A stretch of DNA of 64,000 nucleotides from Porticoccaceae bacterium (GCA_018069525.1 JAGPUQ010000011.1:124001-188000); one strand, 5' to 3'. Positions 8,229 to 14,721 are shown, numbered from the stretch's first letter. Notes: a model not told the origin generated them from the sequence alone. Numbers and translations: made by a program.

Positions 8229-8840
8229 ATGATTGATATCGTAGCTACGTTCATCACTTTCTTCGCTGTTGTCGATCCAATCGGCACAGTGCCGGTTTTT
8301 ATCGCTGTTACAAGTCAATACGATGAGAAAGCGAAGCGTCGCATCGCGCTAGTCGCGACCTTGGTGGCGGCTGGAATCCTCTTGTTCTTTGTGGTTGCAG
8401 GTGAGCTGATCCTTACTGTCATGTCGATTCCCCTGCCAGCGTTTCAAATCGCAGGCGGCATCGTATTGTTTTTGTTTGCCCTTACCATGATCTTCGGCGA
8501 GAGCAAGCCCGACGAGGAGATCCGTCTTGTTGATGACCAGCACGAGACGGCTATATTTCCGTTAGCTGTCCCATCAATCGCGGGCCCAGGAGCAATGTTG
8601 GCAGCAGTACTCCTGACGGAGAATTCTCGTTACAGTATTTCCGAACAAGCCCAAACCTTCTTGGTACTACTAGCGGTCCTTATTGTCGCGTACGTCCTGA
8701 TGTTGATGTCAAATAGAATCAACAAGGCTATCGGTAGAAGTGGCGCCAGCGTTGTAAGCCGGGTAATGGGATTGATTCTGGCCTCTGTGGCGATGGCAAA
8801 TCTGCTCGCAGGGATTAAGTCGTATTTTGGGATGGCGTAG
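8229..8840 (+). CDS. MarC family integral membrane protein
   Basis: Inner-membrane protein of the MarC/UPF0056 family (203 residues, normal length), with about six helices. The N-terminal FAVVDPIGTVPVFIAVT and the second-half PLAVPSIAGPGAMLAAVLL are the two inverted-repeat signatures of the family. The role is not established; early links to multidrug resistance were not confirmed. It lies 22 bases after the first attC and is followed by a reduced core pair (8847-8866), so it is the second cassette of the left array. MarC proteins are usually chromosomal, so cassette carriage is unusual. Confidence 0.87.
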   Translation: MIDIVATFITFFAVVDPIGTVPVFIAVTSQYDEKAKRRIALVATLVAAGILLFFVVAGELILTVMSIPLPAFQIAGGIVLFLFALTMIFGESKPDEEIRLVDDQHETAIFPLAVPSIAGPGAMLAAVLLTENSRYSISEQAQTFLVLLAVLIVAYVLMLMSNRINKAIGRSGASVVSRVMGLILASVAMANLLAGIKSYFGMA

Positions 8841-8846
8841 ATTGAC

Positions 8847-8866
8847 GCATAACTCAAGCGTTATCA
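8847..8866 (+). other. attC remnant (cores only)
   Basis: GCATAAC and GTTATCA lie only 6 bases apart (TCAAGC), where a full attC would have ~40-120 bases between them. This looks like an attC whose hairpin was deleted, fusing the MarC cassette to the ferritin-like one. Confidence 0.45.
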
Positions 8867-8901
8867 TCGCAATCCCAAAACCATTTATCGAGGAGATAAA
8901 A

Positions 8902-9189
8902 ATGTCAAATGAAGGCTATCACGAACCAATAGATGAACTTACAAACGAAACCAGAGATATGCATAGAGCTATTACTTCACTAATGGAAGAACTTGAGGCG
9001 GTAGACTGGTACAACCAAAGAGTTGATGCGTGCAAAAACGATGAATTAGAGGCGATACTCGCACATAATAGAGATGAGGAAAAAGAGCACGCAGCGATGG
9101 TCCTTGAATGGATCAGAAGACAAGACCCAAGTTTTGACAAAGAGTTAAAAGGTTACCTCTTTACAGATAAGCCAATTGCACATAAATAA
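8902..9189 (+). CDS. encapsulated-ferritin (EncFtn) family protein, no targeting tail
   Basis: A 95-residue ferritin-like protein closely resembling the Rhodospirillum rubrum encapsulated ferritin. MEELEAVDWYNQRVDA and HNRDEEKEHAAM match it almost word for word, and the three ferroxidase ligands are present as E30, E60 and H63 (E32, E62, H65 there). EncFtn assembles as a ring of dimers that oxidises Fe(II) inside an encapsulin shell. Here the protein ends seven residues after YLFT, with no Ser/Gly-rich linker or shell-targeting peptide, and no encapsulin gene is in the window. A strong GAGGAG site precedes ATG 8902. It is a cassette gene in the left array. Family call confident; a free cytosolic role is inferred. 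Confidence 0.87.
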   Translation: MSNEGYHEPIDELTNETRDMHRAITSLMEELEAVDWYNQRVDACKNDELEAILAHNRDEEKEHAAMVLEWIRRQDPSFDKELKGYLFTDKPIAHK

Positions 9190-9191
9190 AA

Positions 9192-9258
9192 TGATAACAA
9201 ACAAAGGCAGTCGGACTCAAAACTCTGCTTCTCACCGCAGGTTAAGCTTCCGTTATAT
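9192..9258 (+). other. probable attC site after the ferritin cassette
   Basis: This 67-bp segment is bounded by TGATAAC and GTTATAT. It contains AAGGCAG / CTGCTT arms with one unpaired G, which is attC-like. The inner palindrome is weaker than at 8150, so it may be a degenerate site. Confidence 0.5.
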
Positions 9259-9305
9259 GGTATGAAGATGCATCACATGAATTTTAACTAGTGGAAGATA
9301 ATAGT

Positions 9306-9839
9306 ATGAAAAAAGTTATATGGTTTTTTCTATCGTTTTCTTGTCTTTACGGCCAAATCTCCCTGGCGGAAAGTATCTCTGACAAGCTAATTATAGCTAT
9401 AGTGGATAAAAATCTGCCCACAGTTCTCTATAAACATACTGATAAGCCATGGAATATGGGGACATACAGTTTAAGCATAAATAAATTGGGTGCAGCGCGT
9501 TTTTCTAGCACTGAAACACACCTAAACCTGTCCTTACCCATTGAAGTGATAGTTAACGGGAAGATTAAACAAAACTTATTGGGAGCAGCGATCACTATTG
9601 GCTGTGATAGTAAGATTGTTACAGACGGCCATCTTGAAATAGAACCTCAATTAAATTCTGCTGGCTCTAAAGCAAAAGTATCAATATTTATCCCGATTCC
9701 AGATGCGAACCTTAACTGTGACGGGCTCAAGGTTCCAATTAGGCCACTTTTAGAACAGCTTGTTTTGGATAATAAACGAGATTGGGAAAAAGATTTGGAA
9801 TCAGGCATTAGTGAGCTATTCCAACAGGTAGGAATATAG
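9306..9839 (+). CDS. secreted protein of unknown function, cassette gene
   Basis: Unrecognised 177-residue protein with a clear signal peptide (MKKVIWFFLSFSCLYGQISLAES; cleavage likely after LAE or AES), so it is periplasmic. The mature part is mostly beta-type sequence (LGAARFSSTETHLNLSLPI) with two cysteines (AITIGC and DANLNC) that could pair. The C-terminus is a charged helix (RDWEKDLESGISELF). ATG 9306 is chosen over an ATG 15 bases upstream because the signal peptide then starts with MKK and GGAAG lies at a good distance. An attC follows, making it a cassette. Confidence 0.7.
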   Translation: MKKVIWFFLSFSCLYGQISLAESISDKLIIAIVDKNLPTVLYKHTDKPWNMGTYSLSINKLGAARFSSTETHLNLSLPIEVIVNGKIKQNLLGAAITIGCDSKIVTDGHLEIEPQLNSAGSKAKVSIFIPIPDANLNCDGLKVPIRPLLEQLVLDNKRDWEKDLESGISELFQQVGI

Positions 9840-9860
9840 TGGAGGAGGCCGAAGAAAAGC

Positions 9861-9919
9861 AGGCAACACCTGGGGCAAGTTGACGCAAAAAGTGGCGCAA
9901 CTTACCGAAAGAGTTAGCC
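9861..9919 (+). other. attC recombination site
   Basis: This 59-bp palindrome has outer cores AGGCAAC and GTTAGCC and an inner stem AAGTTG-A-CGC / GCG-CAACTT. It again has one unpaired A on the left arm, as at 8150. The strong stem and correct layout support a real attC. Confidence 0.75.
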
Positions 9920-9988
9920 ATAACACTAAAAACATTTCATCTCATGCAGCTATAGGAGCTAAATATGGAAACGGAGTCAGGAACTACA

Positions 9989-10180
9989 ATGAAAATTACT
10001 GGTATTATCCTTGTGGTCTTAGGCATTGGCCTTGCAATATGGGGGTATCAATTATCAGGCTCTGTCGGTTCACAATTAACACAAGCTGTTACAGGTTCAG
10101 ATACGGATAAGGTGATGACATTCTACATTGCTGGCGCGGCCAGTTTTTTTGTTGGCATTTATCTTTTTATTAAAAATTAA
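9989..10180 (+). CDS. DUF3185 family small membrane protein
   Basis: A 63-residue protein of two membrane helices (MKITGIILVVLGIGLAIWGY and FYIAGAASFFVGIYLFI). The connecting loop SGSVGSQLTQAVTGSDTDKV is characteristic of DUF3185. Function unknown. ATG 9989 has AGGA 7 bases upstream; an in-frame ATG at 9965, also with a fair GGAG site, would add eight residues, and I cannot decide between them. It is followed 12 bases later by a GlsB-type gene, and the two may share one cassette since no attC separates them. Confidence 0.75.
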   Translation: MKITGIILVVLGIGLAIWGYQLSGSVGSQLTQAVTGSDTDKVMTFYIAGAASFFVGIYLFIKN

Positions 10181-10192
10181 ACAGGAGGCATC

Positions 10193-10444
10193 ATGGATAT
10201 CATTAGCTTAATAATATTTTTAGCTGTTGGCGCACTGGTTGGTTGGCTTGCCGGCATCATAGTGACGGGAAGAGGCTTTGGCGTCATAGGCAATATTATT
10301 GTGGGAATTATTGGTGCTGTATTGGGCGGTTTTGTATTCGGCTTGCTCGGCATAACAACAGGCGGACTGTTAGGCTCTATAGTCATGGCCACTATTGGCG
10401 CCGTTATTTTGTTATTTATAATTAATCTAATTAAGAAGGCCTAG
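10193..10444 (+). CDS. GlsB/YeaQ/YmgE family stress membrane protein
   Basis: An 83-residue, glycine-rich, three-helix membrane protein of the transglycosylase-associated (GlsB/YeaQ/YmgE) family. Motifs are VGALVGWLAGIIVTGRGFGVIGN and VGIIGAVLGGFVFGLLG. Members are commonly induced by general stress, but their biochemical role is unknown. A strong AGGAGG lies 6 bases before the ATG. With the DUF3185 gene it ends the left array; the degenerate pair of cores after it could be an eroded attC. Confidence 0.85.
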   Translation: MDIISLIIFLAVGALVGWLAGIIVTGRGFGVIGNIIVGIIGAVLGGFVFGLLGITTGGLLGSIVMATIGAVILLFIINLIKKA

Positions 10445-10453
10445 CTCAATAGC

Positions 10454-10496
10454 AGCTAACAAGAAACCCGACCTAACGAATATTTAATCGTTACAA
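10454..10496 (+). other. possible eroded attC
   Basis: GCTAAC (10455) and GTTACAA (10490) enclose a small TAACGA / TCGTTA hairpin (10474-10493). The position at the end of the left array fits an attC, but the usual inner stem is missing and the match could be chance. Confidence 0.3.
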
Positions 10497-10511
10497 ACGC
10501 TCAGTACACGC

Positions 10512-10659
10512 TCAGGGGCAGGTCTTGCAATCACGCAATCCCTGCCAGAGACAAAGCAAGGCCAGCCCGGAAAAAGTAAGGTCCGACCGGGAATGCCTGG
10601 ACCAAATAAAAGCCACTGAGCTTATGCACACGGGCCATCGCCGCGCAGCTGCATAGCAC
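10512..10659 (-). pseudogene. dsbB 3'-end fragment
   Basis: This matches the last ~50 codons of the dsbB gene at 14099-14629 in the same orientation at about 75% nucleotide identity. It ends in RDCKTCP where intact dsbB ends in RDCKTIS. Upstream of that the frame shifts, and a TAA replaces the Glu codon after the conserved GDG-x-CA, so it cannot encode DsbB. The divergence is too high for a recent slip, which suggests an old or foreign copy. It is half of a duplication signature with 11196-11234. Confidence 0.85.
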
Positions 10660-10671
10660 AGAAAAACAGTG

Positions 10672-11232
10672 TCAGGTCCCGCACCGTTAGAAGTCGGGAA
10701 TTTGATCGTCAGGGAACCATTGGCCAATCGTCGCATCATCAAATAAAGTCTCCTGCGAATCGATCCTCCATTCGTCGCCATCCATTATTACCTTGTAGAC
10801 CTCGAACTCGGTACTGCCCTGACGATTCAAGACATCGCTGGCGCGCAGCACGTTGGGCACCGTGGCGTTCGCTGCGCACATAAATACATTTTTAAGTTCA
10901 CGATGCCCGGGGCGCACATCGATGTCGTTAATCACCACCCTGGCCATCTTAAACATTTTGCTCTGTTGCTCTGCCCACGCTGCTGCCGGTTTGCCATCCG
11001 TCATGCTGGCCGTTACAAATTGAAAAGCGTCCTCAAAGCGCTCATCTTTCATTGCTGTGAGATAGTTCAGTACCACCGCCTGCGGCCCGGCATCACTCAG
11101 GCAATAAGTACGATTGAAATACCCACCACCCAATCCTATGACCGTAACAACGATGAGTATCCAGATTAGTTTGCTCATACTCTCCTCCAGAATGATCGTT
11201 TGAGATAGTGACGGAGTGATTGCAAGACCTGA
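10672..11232. repeat. 12-bp inverted repeat flanking one gene
   Basis: TCAGGTCCCGCA (10672-10683) and TGCAAGACCTGA (11221-11232) are inverted copies with two mismatches, enclosing the single minus-strand gene at 10687-11178. The same GATTGCAAGACC word also appears at the ends of NRDE, dsbB and the dsbB fragment, so it may be a recombination hotspot or a REP-like end. Confidence 0.5.
10687..11178 (-). CDS. membrane-anchored protein of unknown function
   Basis: A 163-residue protein with an N-terminal anchor or uncleaved signal (MSKLIWILIVVTVIGLGGGYF), placing the rest in the periplasm. The remainder (VVLNYLTAMKDERFEDAFQFV and a later EVYKVIMDGDEWRI) resembles NTF2-like/DUF4878 folds, though I cannot assign it firmly. 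ATG 11178 is chosen for its strong GGAGGAG; the frame stays open 72 bases further upstream. It sits in the centre of the island between a dsbB fragment and an NRDE fragment and is enclosed by a 12-bp inverted repeat. It may be a remnant of the ancestral intergenic region or a separate insertion. Confidence 0.65.
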   Translation of the reverse strand: MSKLIWILIVVTVIGLGGGYFNRTYCLSDAGPQAVVLNYLTAMKDERFEDAFQFVTASMTDGKPAAAWAEQQSKMFKMARVVINDIDVRPGHRELKNVFMCAANATVPNVLRASDVLNRQGSTEFEVYKVIMDGDEWRIDSQETLFDDATIGQWFPDDQIPDF

Positions 11233-11234
11233 TC
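11196..11234 (+). repeat. NRDE 3'-end direct repeat, copy 2
   Basis: Copy of the end of the NRDE gene (7294-7332), about 90% identical over 39 bp. It lies to the right of the dsbB fragment, so the order dsbB-end then NRDE-end is the junction expected from a tandem duplication of the NRDE-dsbB intergenic segment. Confidence 0.85.
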
Positions 11235-11255
11235 CCGTATTTTGCTTCACATCCT

Positions 11256-11450
11256 TTAAATAATCACACCCCCCTTTAACTCATTTAATTCTCTGTTATT
11301 CAATAAGCTGATCAGATCAGACCCGTATCGCACATCTGAACACAGTTGAGATAACTGAGCCACCAGCAACGTCTTTCTGGGTTTTGTGTATTTCGGCATT
11401 GGACACCTCATCTGTTAGATGTTGGTGTCCGTTAAAGCGGGGGAAGATCA
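11256..11450 (-). mobile_element. IS3-family insertion remnant
   Basis: The leading end of an IS3-type element, on the minus strand. From the outer end at 11450 (TGATCTTCCCCC) comes a leader with the inverted arms GGACACC and GGTGTCC. Then an orfA start at 11399 reads MPKYTKPRKT, a start I recall from IS3 orfA proteins of this kind. The frame runs only 47 codons before a stop at 11256-11258, and the rest of orfA and all of orfB are missing. The element cut into the attC that followed the GNAT-nitrilase gene. Confidence 0.65.
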
Positions 11451-11477
11451 TTTATCCGGTCAACGCCTTGTTATTTT
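11451..11477 (-). other. truncated attC interrupted by IS remnant
   Basis: On the minus strand, AATAACAAGGCGTTG overlaps the stop codon of the GNAT-nitrilase gene and matches the left half of an attC (compare TAACAAGGC in the site at 13091-13180). The right half is replaced by the IS3-type end at 11450. Confidence 0.55.
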
Positions 11478-13030
11478 TCGTTTGTACTTCCAAGCCAATT
11501 TATTCGATATAAGTCACGACGCCTGTCCAGATAATTTCTTACTGAGCCTTCATTTTGCAACGCACTCAGTTTCTCTAAGTCAAGATCAACAATTAAAGTC
11601 ATTTCTGTATTCGGTGTTGTTTCAGCCATAATTGCATCATGAGGGAAAGAGAAGTCTGATGGCGAAAAGACCGCAGATTGAGCATATTGAATGTCGGCAC
11701 CATCTACCTTGGGTAAATTACCGACACTACCGGCAATGGCGACATAACATTCATTTTCAATAGCTCGAGCTTGCGCACAACAACGCACTCTTAGGTAAGC
11801 ATTCTTTGTGTCAGTCCAAAAAGGAACAAATAATAATTGCATGCCTTTTTCTGATTGAAGTCGAGCAAGCTCGGGAAATTCGATATCGTAGCAAATTAAA
11901 ATACCAATTTTTCCGAAGTCAGTATCAAAAACATTCAAACTGTCGCCGCCCTGCATAACCCAAGCTCGTTTTTCATGTGGCGTAGGGTGAATTTTATATT
12001 GTGATTCCAGCGTTCCATCACGGCGACAAAAATAGGATACGTTGTATAGCTGGTCATCCTCCATAACGGGTAATGAACCGGCAATGATATTGATGTTATA
12101 ACTAACTGCCAAACGGGAGATAGCCTCAACAATTTCCTCAGAAAATTCAGATAAAGCTTTAATCGAGTCAATGGAGCTTTGATGCGCTTCAATACCCATC
12201 AAAGGCGCATTAAAAAATTCTGGCAACAAGGCTAAATCACATTGGTAATCGGAAAGAGCGTCAACAAAAAATTCAACTTGTTGAATAAGTTCCTCTACAG
12301 ATTTAAGAGGCCTCATTTGCCACTGAACGCAGCCTATTCGTGCTGACTTTTTGACAGCTCCAAACAAGGGGGCTTTTTCATCATCGTAATATAAATTTGT
12401 CCATTCCAGCAGAGTGGCATAACCTTTCGATTCTTCGTCTTCAGGCAAGTAGTCGTTAAGAACACGTCGCACTTCAAAATCATTTGATAATTGAAAGGTT
12501 AAAATGGGATCATAAATTTCTTTCTTTTTAACGAGCTCAATATACTTTTGAGGTGAAATATTTTTAGCATGGTCTTGATAGTTGGGTATACGCCCACCCG
12601 CCACAATGGATTTAAGATTTAAATTTTGGCAAAGCTCTTTTCTCGCTTCATATAATCGTCTACCAAGACGCATGCCTTGATAATCTGGATGTACGACTAC
12701 TTCGGCACCATATAATACATCACCCATCGGATCATGAGTTGTTAAGTAGGCATCTCCAGTAATTTCATCGTAAGTGTGATGATCTCCAAATTTTTCATAA
12801 TCTACAACGAGCGAAAAAGCCGCAGCAATGACTTTCCCGTGATCTTCGATGCATATCTGTCCCTCCGGGAAAGTGGATAGTTGCGCCTTGAATTTTTTTT
12901 CCGGCCAAGCACCCCCCATATCCGGGTAGACAATGTCCATGACTTCTTTTAGATGGCCATAATCACTTAACTCCAGGTTACGTAAATTTAGCTTGTGTTC
13001 TGATTCTTCAGTAAAAGTACTATCGTTCAT
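11471..13030 (-). CDS. GNAT acetyltransferase-nitrilase fusion
   Basis: A 519-residue two-domain cytosolic enzyme. Residues ~1-215 form a GNAT domain with the acetyl-CoA motif VVVHPDYQGMRLGRRLYEAR (111-130). Residues ~230-515 form a carbon-nitrogen hydrolase domain with the catalytic triad E271 (LLPEFF), K346 (YKIHPTP) and C380 (LICYDIEFPE). Fusions of this type occur in several proteobacteria; the amide or nitrile substrate is unknown. It is AT-rich. It starts 61 bases after an attC and ends in a truncated one, so at ~1.6 kb it is a large cassette of the minus-strand array. Domain calls firm; pathway unknown. Confidence 0.85.
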   Translation of the reverse strand: MNDSTFTEESEHKLNLRNLELSDYGHLKEVMDIVYPDMGGAWPEKKFKAQLSTFPEGQICIEDHGKVIAAAFSLVVDYEKFGDHHTYDEITGDAYLTTHDPMGDVLYGAEVVVHPDYQGMRLGRRLYEARKELCQNLNLKSIVAGGRIPNYQDHAKNISPQKYIELVKKKEIYDPILTFQLSNDFEVRRVLNDYLPEDEESKGYATLLEWTNLYYDDEKAPLFGAVKKSARIGCVQWQMRPLKSVEELIQQVEFFVDALSDYQCDLALLPEFFNAPLMGIEAHQSSIDSIKALSEFSEEIVEAISRLAVSYNINIIAGSLPVMEDDQLYNVSYFCRRDGTLESQYKIHPTPHEKRAWVMQGGDSLNVFDTDFGKIGILICYDIEFPELARLQSEKGMQLLFVPFWTDTKNAYLRVRCCAQARAIENECYVAIAGSVGNLPKVDGADIQYAQSAVFSPSDFSFPHDAIMAETTPNTEMTLIVDLDLEKLSALQNEGSVRNYLDRRRDLYRINWLGSTNEK

Positions 13031-13090
13031 TTTGATACCACATCTTTATAAGATTGCAATATAGTTAAACTCTAAAATACACACGGATAA

Positions 13091-13180
13091 AAATAACGCC
13101 GCAAACTGCAGCTATTTAAAGTGTCTTGTAGCGAAGCGGAAAGACGCTTTAAATAGTCTGCCAGCTTTGCCTTGTTAGAG
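13091..13180 (-). other. attC recombination site, right array
   Basis: This 90-bp imperfect palindrome, read on the minus strand, begins CTCTAAC and ends GTTATTT. Long arms (GACTATTTAAAGCGTCTT / AAGACACTTTAAATAGCTG) pair around a short loop, with outer GCAAAGCTG / CAGTTTGC arms. It follows the lipoprotein gene in the order expected for a cassette, and its size is within the attC range. Confidence 0.85.
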
Positions 13181-13189
13181 CGCCCCTAT

Positions 13190-13729
13190 TTAGAGCTGAA
13201 ATTCATACTCTTTTTCATTTACAAGAAAAGTCACTTTTCTCTTTTCTTCATCGAACGTTACCAACTCAGACATAGTCACCCCCTTGAACGAAGTGCCAAC
13301 CATATTCATGGTTAAACGCTGATAATATAAGACGCTACTTACCTGGGTTTCTTTAGTCTCACACTTTCCGTCAACAGGTTCAGAGATGCAACGATTAATA
13401 ACTCTAGGAGACTCAACTGAAATTGTATAGTGATTATATTTCTGATTTTCAGGCTTTCGATACAGCCGCGCTGAAATAGATGCCTTTAAGCATGTTTTTC
13501 CCAATCTGGTCCAGTTTGCAGGACCATAACTATTCTCCTCTGGAAGATCTATGCTCACGGGAACGGATGAAATAATATCTTTCGAATAGTCATACTCAAC
13601 TGGATTACAAGGACTTTTAGCAATCTCAGATTCTATGTCCATCGAAGGAAGCTCGTTCCAAGGCAATTCCTGCTCTTTTTCAGCACATCCCCAAAGGATT
13701 AAAAAAATAGACAGTACTAGATATCTCAT
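13190..13729 (-). CDS. lipoprotein of unknown function, cassette gene
   Basis: Unrecognised 179-residue lipoprotein. The signal MRYLVLSIFLILWGC ends in a lipobox with Cys15 as the likely lipidated residue. The mature part has four further cysteines (SPCNPVEY, KTCLKAS, NRCISEP, GKCETKE) that may form two disulfides, and ends in a beta-rich region (RKVTFLVNEKEYEFQL). Its ATG lies 10 bases from the GTTAG core ending the right boundary unit, mirroring the first gene of the left array. Base composition is AT-rich compared with the flanking chromosome. Confidence 0.75.
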   Translation of the reverse strand: MRYLVLSIFLILWGCAEKEQELPWNELPSMDIESEIAKSPCNPVEYDYSKDIISSVPVSIDLPEENSYGPANWTRLGKTCLKASISARLYRKPENQKYNHYTISVESPRVINRCISEPVDGKCETKETQVSSVLYYQRLTMNMVGTSFKGVTMSELVTFDEEKRKVTFLVNEKEYEFQL

Positions 13730-13738
13730 AGTGTTGCT

Positions 13739-14092
13739 CTAACTATTAGTTAACTGCACTTAGAGTATATGTTCCCACACCGAGCATGTGCAGTATATGT
13801 ACCCAATTTGGGATGTTTTGCCGCTCATGCGGTATATTATTCCTTAGACCTAATTGGTTTTCAGTTCTAATATATTGATTTTATAGAGTTAACCAACTAT
13901 TTTCACTTTCGCTCGACTTTAACTGCGGCTGCGTGATTAAGTGGTACTTTTCAACATATACCAACTCAGTCGGTATATGTTGCCAAAAGTACGCTGGCTT
14001 AAACTCCACTAATCACATGATTTCTATGCTTTATAAAAGCCCTGGTTACATAAAAGCCAAGATTATGCTCAATATTGAATATTTGATAAACA
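13739..14092 (-). repeat. island boundary unit, right copy of the inverted pair
   Basis: Reverse-complement homologue of 7412-7764. It starts at a GTTAG core next to the lipoprotein gene and ends within about 7 bases of the dsbB stop codon. Conserved parts include AACATATACC / GGTATATGTT, the two 28-bp-spaced ACATATAC motifs (13765, 13793), AATCAATATATTAGAACT and TTGAGCATAATCTT. The non-coding nature is shared by both copies. It fills the gene-free stretch 13730-14098. Confidence 0.85.
13944..13992. promoter_or_regulatory. extended palindrome in right boundary unit
   Basis: GTACTTTT-CAACATATACC pairs with GGTATATGTTG-CC-AAAAGTAC across a 9-base centre, giving arms of about 19 bases with one 2-base bulge. 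The core is identical to 7511-7549. It would form a stable cruciform or serve as a dimer or recombinase binding site. Confidence 0.6.
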
Positions 14093-14098
14093 AAAGAT

Positions 14099-14629
14099 TC
14101 AAGATATGGTTTTGCAATCACGCAAGCCCTGCCAGAGACAAAGTAAGGCCAGCCCGGCAAAAGCCATTAGGGTCCAGCCGGGAATACTTAGGCCCAGTAA
14201 AGTCCACTGCACTTCTGCGCAATTGCCATCACCGCGCAACAACATAGATAAAGCGTCTCGCCATGGCAGTGCATCAAACAGGTAATCCGCAGACGGGCCA
14301 CAAGCTGGGACCTGGTCTTCGGGTAAACCTTGCAGCCATAATTGGCGGATGGAAAAGCCCGCGCCGGTAGCGGCACTCAAGCCGCCGAACAGCGAATACC
14401 ATTGTTGACCTCGTCGAGCCGGGTTGTGCAGCACCGCTGCCAGTAAAATCACGCCAGTAGTGATCACAAACACCCGTTGCACGATGCACAAATAACAGGG
14501 GTTTAAGTCCATCACGTACTGCATAAATAGCGCGGTCGCAATAAGTCCACCACAGACGAGGGCGGCGAGACCGTTTAGCGTGCGCCGGGAATATTGCCAA
14601 AACTTAATGCTTTGAAGAGTGACTGGCAT
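14099..14629 (-). CDS. dsbB: disulfide bond formation protein B
   Basis: Inner-membrane quinone reductase that reoxidises DsbA, passing electrons to ubiquinone. The 176-residue protein has four helices. The first redox pair is in NPCYLCIVQR; the second is the Cys of VPACGPSADY and the Cys of GDGNCAEVQW in the second periplasmic loop. ATG 14629 is chosen because CAGGA lies upstream and MPVTLQSIKFWQ gives a normal N-terminus; the frame runs on to 14710. It is the last gene of a probable gshA-acpH-dsbB cluster. Its 3' end is duplicated as a decayed fragment at 10512-10659. Confidence 0.92.
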   Translation of the reverse strand: MPVTLQSIKFWQYSRRTLNGLAALVCGGLIATALFMQYVMDLNPCYLCIVQRVFVITTGVILLAAVLHNPARRGQQWYSLFGGLSAATGAGFSIRQLWLQGLPEDQVPACGPSADYLFDALPWRDALSMLLRGDGNCAEVQWTLLGLSIPGWTLMAFAGLALLCLWQGLRDCKTIS

Positions 14630-14721
14630 AATTTTTTCCTGTGTTGGTGCCGTCGTAAAAATGTGGCGCAAACTGACAAAGGTTGATCGCTGGGGATATT
14701 TCCAAATCACAACACTGATAC

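Noticed and set aside
7318..14098. An integrase gene, encapsulin gene or CRISPR array in the island
   Set aside because: All reading frames over 60 codons were considered and none shows tyrosine-recombinase, encapsulin or Cas motifs. The repeats are pairs, not regularly spaced arrays.
13933..14247. A 104-residue plus-strand frame crossing the right boundary unit into dsbB
   Set aside because: It runs antisense through dsbB and is not conserved in the left copy of the unit, so it is not a gene.
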